Assembly: GCA_024232835.1 (NCBI GenBank)
Contig: JAAEPI010000426.1
Coordinates: forward strand, 1-37,716
Reading direction: 5' to 3'
DNA from: Cytophagales bacterium
GTDB lineage: Bacteria > Bacteroidota > Bacteroidia > Cytophagales > Cyclobacteriaceae
DNA: 37,716 nt
Part shown: positions 37,447-37,716 of the stretch, one piece after another
How the letters are laid out: each line of letters starts with the position of its first letter
Position numbering within the stretch: the stretch's first letter is position 1
The notes under the pieces: model-generated
Seen by the model: the letters and a program-made list of their open reading frames with translations, nothing else
The model's database searches: none
Told to the model about the DNA's origin: nothing
Position numbers and translations under genes: made by a program

Positions 37447-37470
37447 GGGCCTGCTGAAAAACACGTATCT
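37447..37470 (+). mobile_element. IS-type terminus GGGCCTGCTGAAAAACACGTA
   Basis: Matches the right end of the 12247-12510 element (GGGTCTGCTGAAAAACACTTA on the minus strand) at all but two positions. Confidence 0.4.
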
Positions 37471-37616
37471 CCTTATCTAACAAACAATAAGATATCTATC
37501 TAAAGTTTTTACTATGTTGAAGGTGCAGATTACAATTTATCTGAAAACTCATATGAAAAAACGTCGATTATTTATGTTTACAAATCTTAAAAAGAGTGCA
37601 CTATTACTCTTGGCTA

Positions 37617-37660
37617 TTTCGGAGTGACCATGCCAGTGATTTCGGAGTAATGGTGCCACT
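37617..37660 (+). mobile_element. IS21-like terminal tandem repeats
   Basis: TTTCGGAGTGACCATGCCAGT (37617-37637) and TTTCGGAGTAATGGTGCCACT (37640-37660), period 23 nt; resembles multiple terminal transposase-binding repeats of IS21-family elements. Rest of the element is outside the window. Confidence 0.4.
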
Positions 37661-37716
37661 TTAGAAGACCTGCAATTATAGCATTAAATTTCATTCATTT
37701 TTCAATATTCCTTTTC

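Noticed and set aside
1-37716. CRISPR arrays, tRNA or rRNA genes
   Set aside because: No regularly spaced identical repeats and no tRNA/rRNA-like segments were recognised by eye; a tRNAscan/CRISPR tool was not run.

Overview
A 37.7 kb Bacteroidetes-type chromosomal window (probably Cytophagales-like, judged only from gene content, a TAnnTTTG promoter and lipoprotein styles). Most of it is housekeeping: msrB, a VPS10/BNR exoprotein, trmL, DPP III, ddl, UspA, a DUF4153 protein, menA, argS, an arginine-modifying pair (ctlX plus an amidinotransferase-family protein) divergent from an ornithine/arginine-decarboxylase-like gene, gmhB, a GT2 polyprenol-phosphate mannosyltransferase, a LolC/E-like permease, NamZ/DUF1343 and a TPR-CHAT protein. 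The strongest candidate for something undescribed is 21989-25372. This is one uninterrupted 1127-aa ORF that fuses a complete cytoplasmic molybdopterin (DMSO-reductase family, Cys-ligand type) oxidoreductase to a complete NifS/IscS-type cysteine desulfurase, with both active sites intact. Other notable items: (i) a MazF/RHH toxin-antitoxin module inserted at the 5' end of trmL, leaving a diverged 16-codon trmL stub upstream and a reconstituted trmL downstream; (ii) three pseudogenes between 7.8 and 12.9 kb (a TAG-interrupted lipoprotein, a HIRAN-domain relic, and a lipoprotein with two in-frame TGAs truncated by an IS/MITE-like element); (iii) a nested palindromic element at about 26.0 kb; (iv) an accessory tail (32.85-37.7 kb) with a RelA/SpoT-domain protein and an Xre-Fic operon, bounded by integron attC-like GTTAGC cores, about 180-bp direct repeats with a compensatory stem change, a possible group II intron 3' relic and IS-type termini. 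All calls come from reading the sequence and ORF track by eye; no database search was run.
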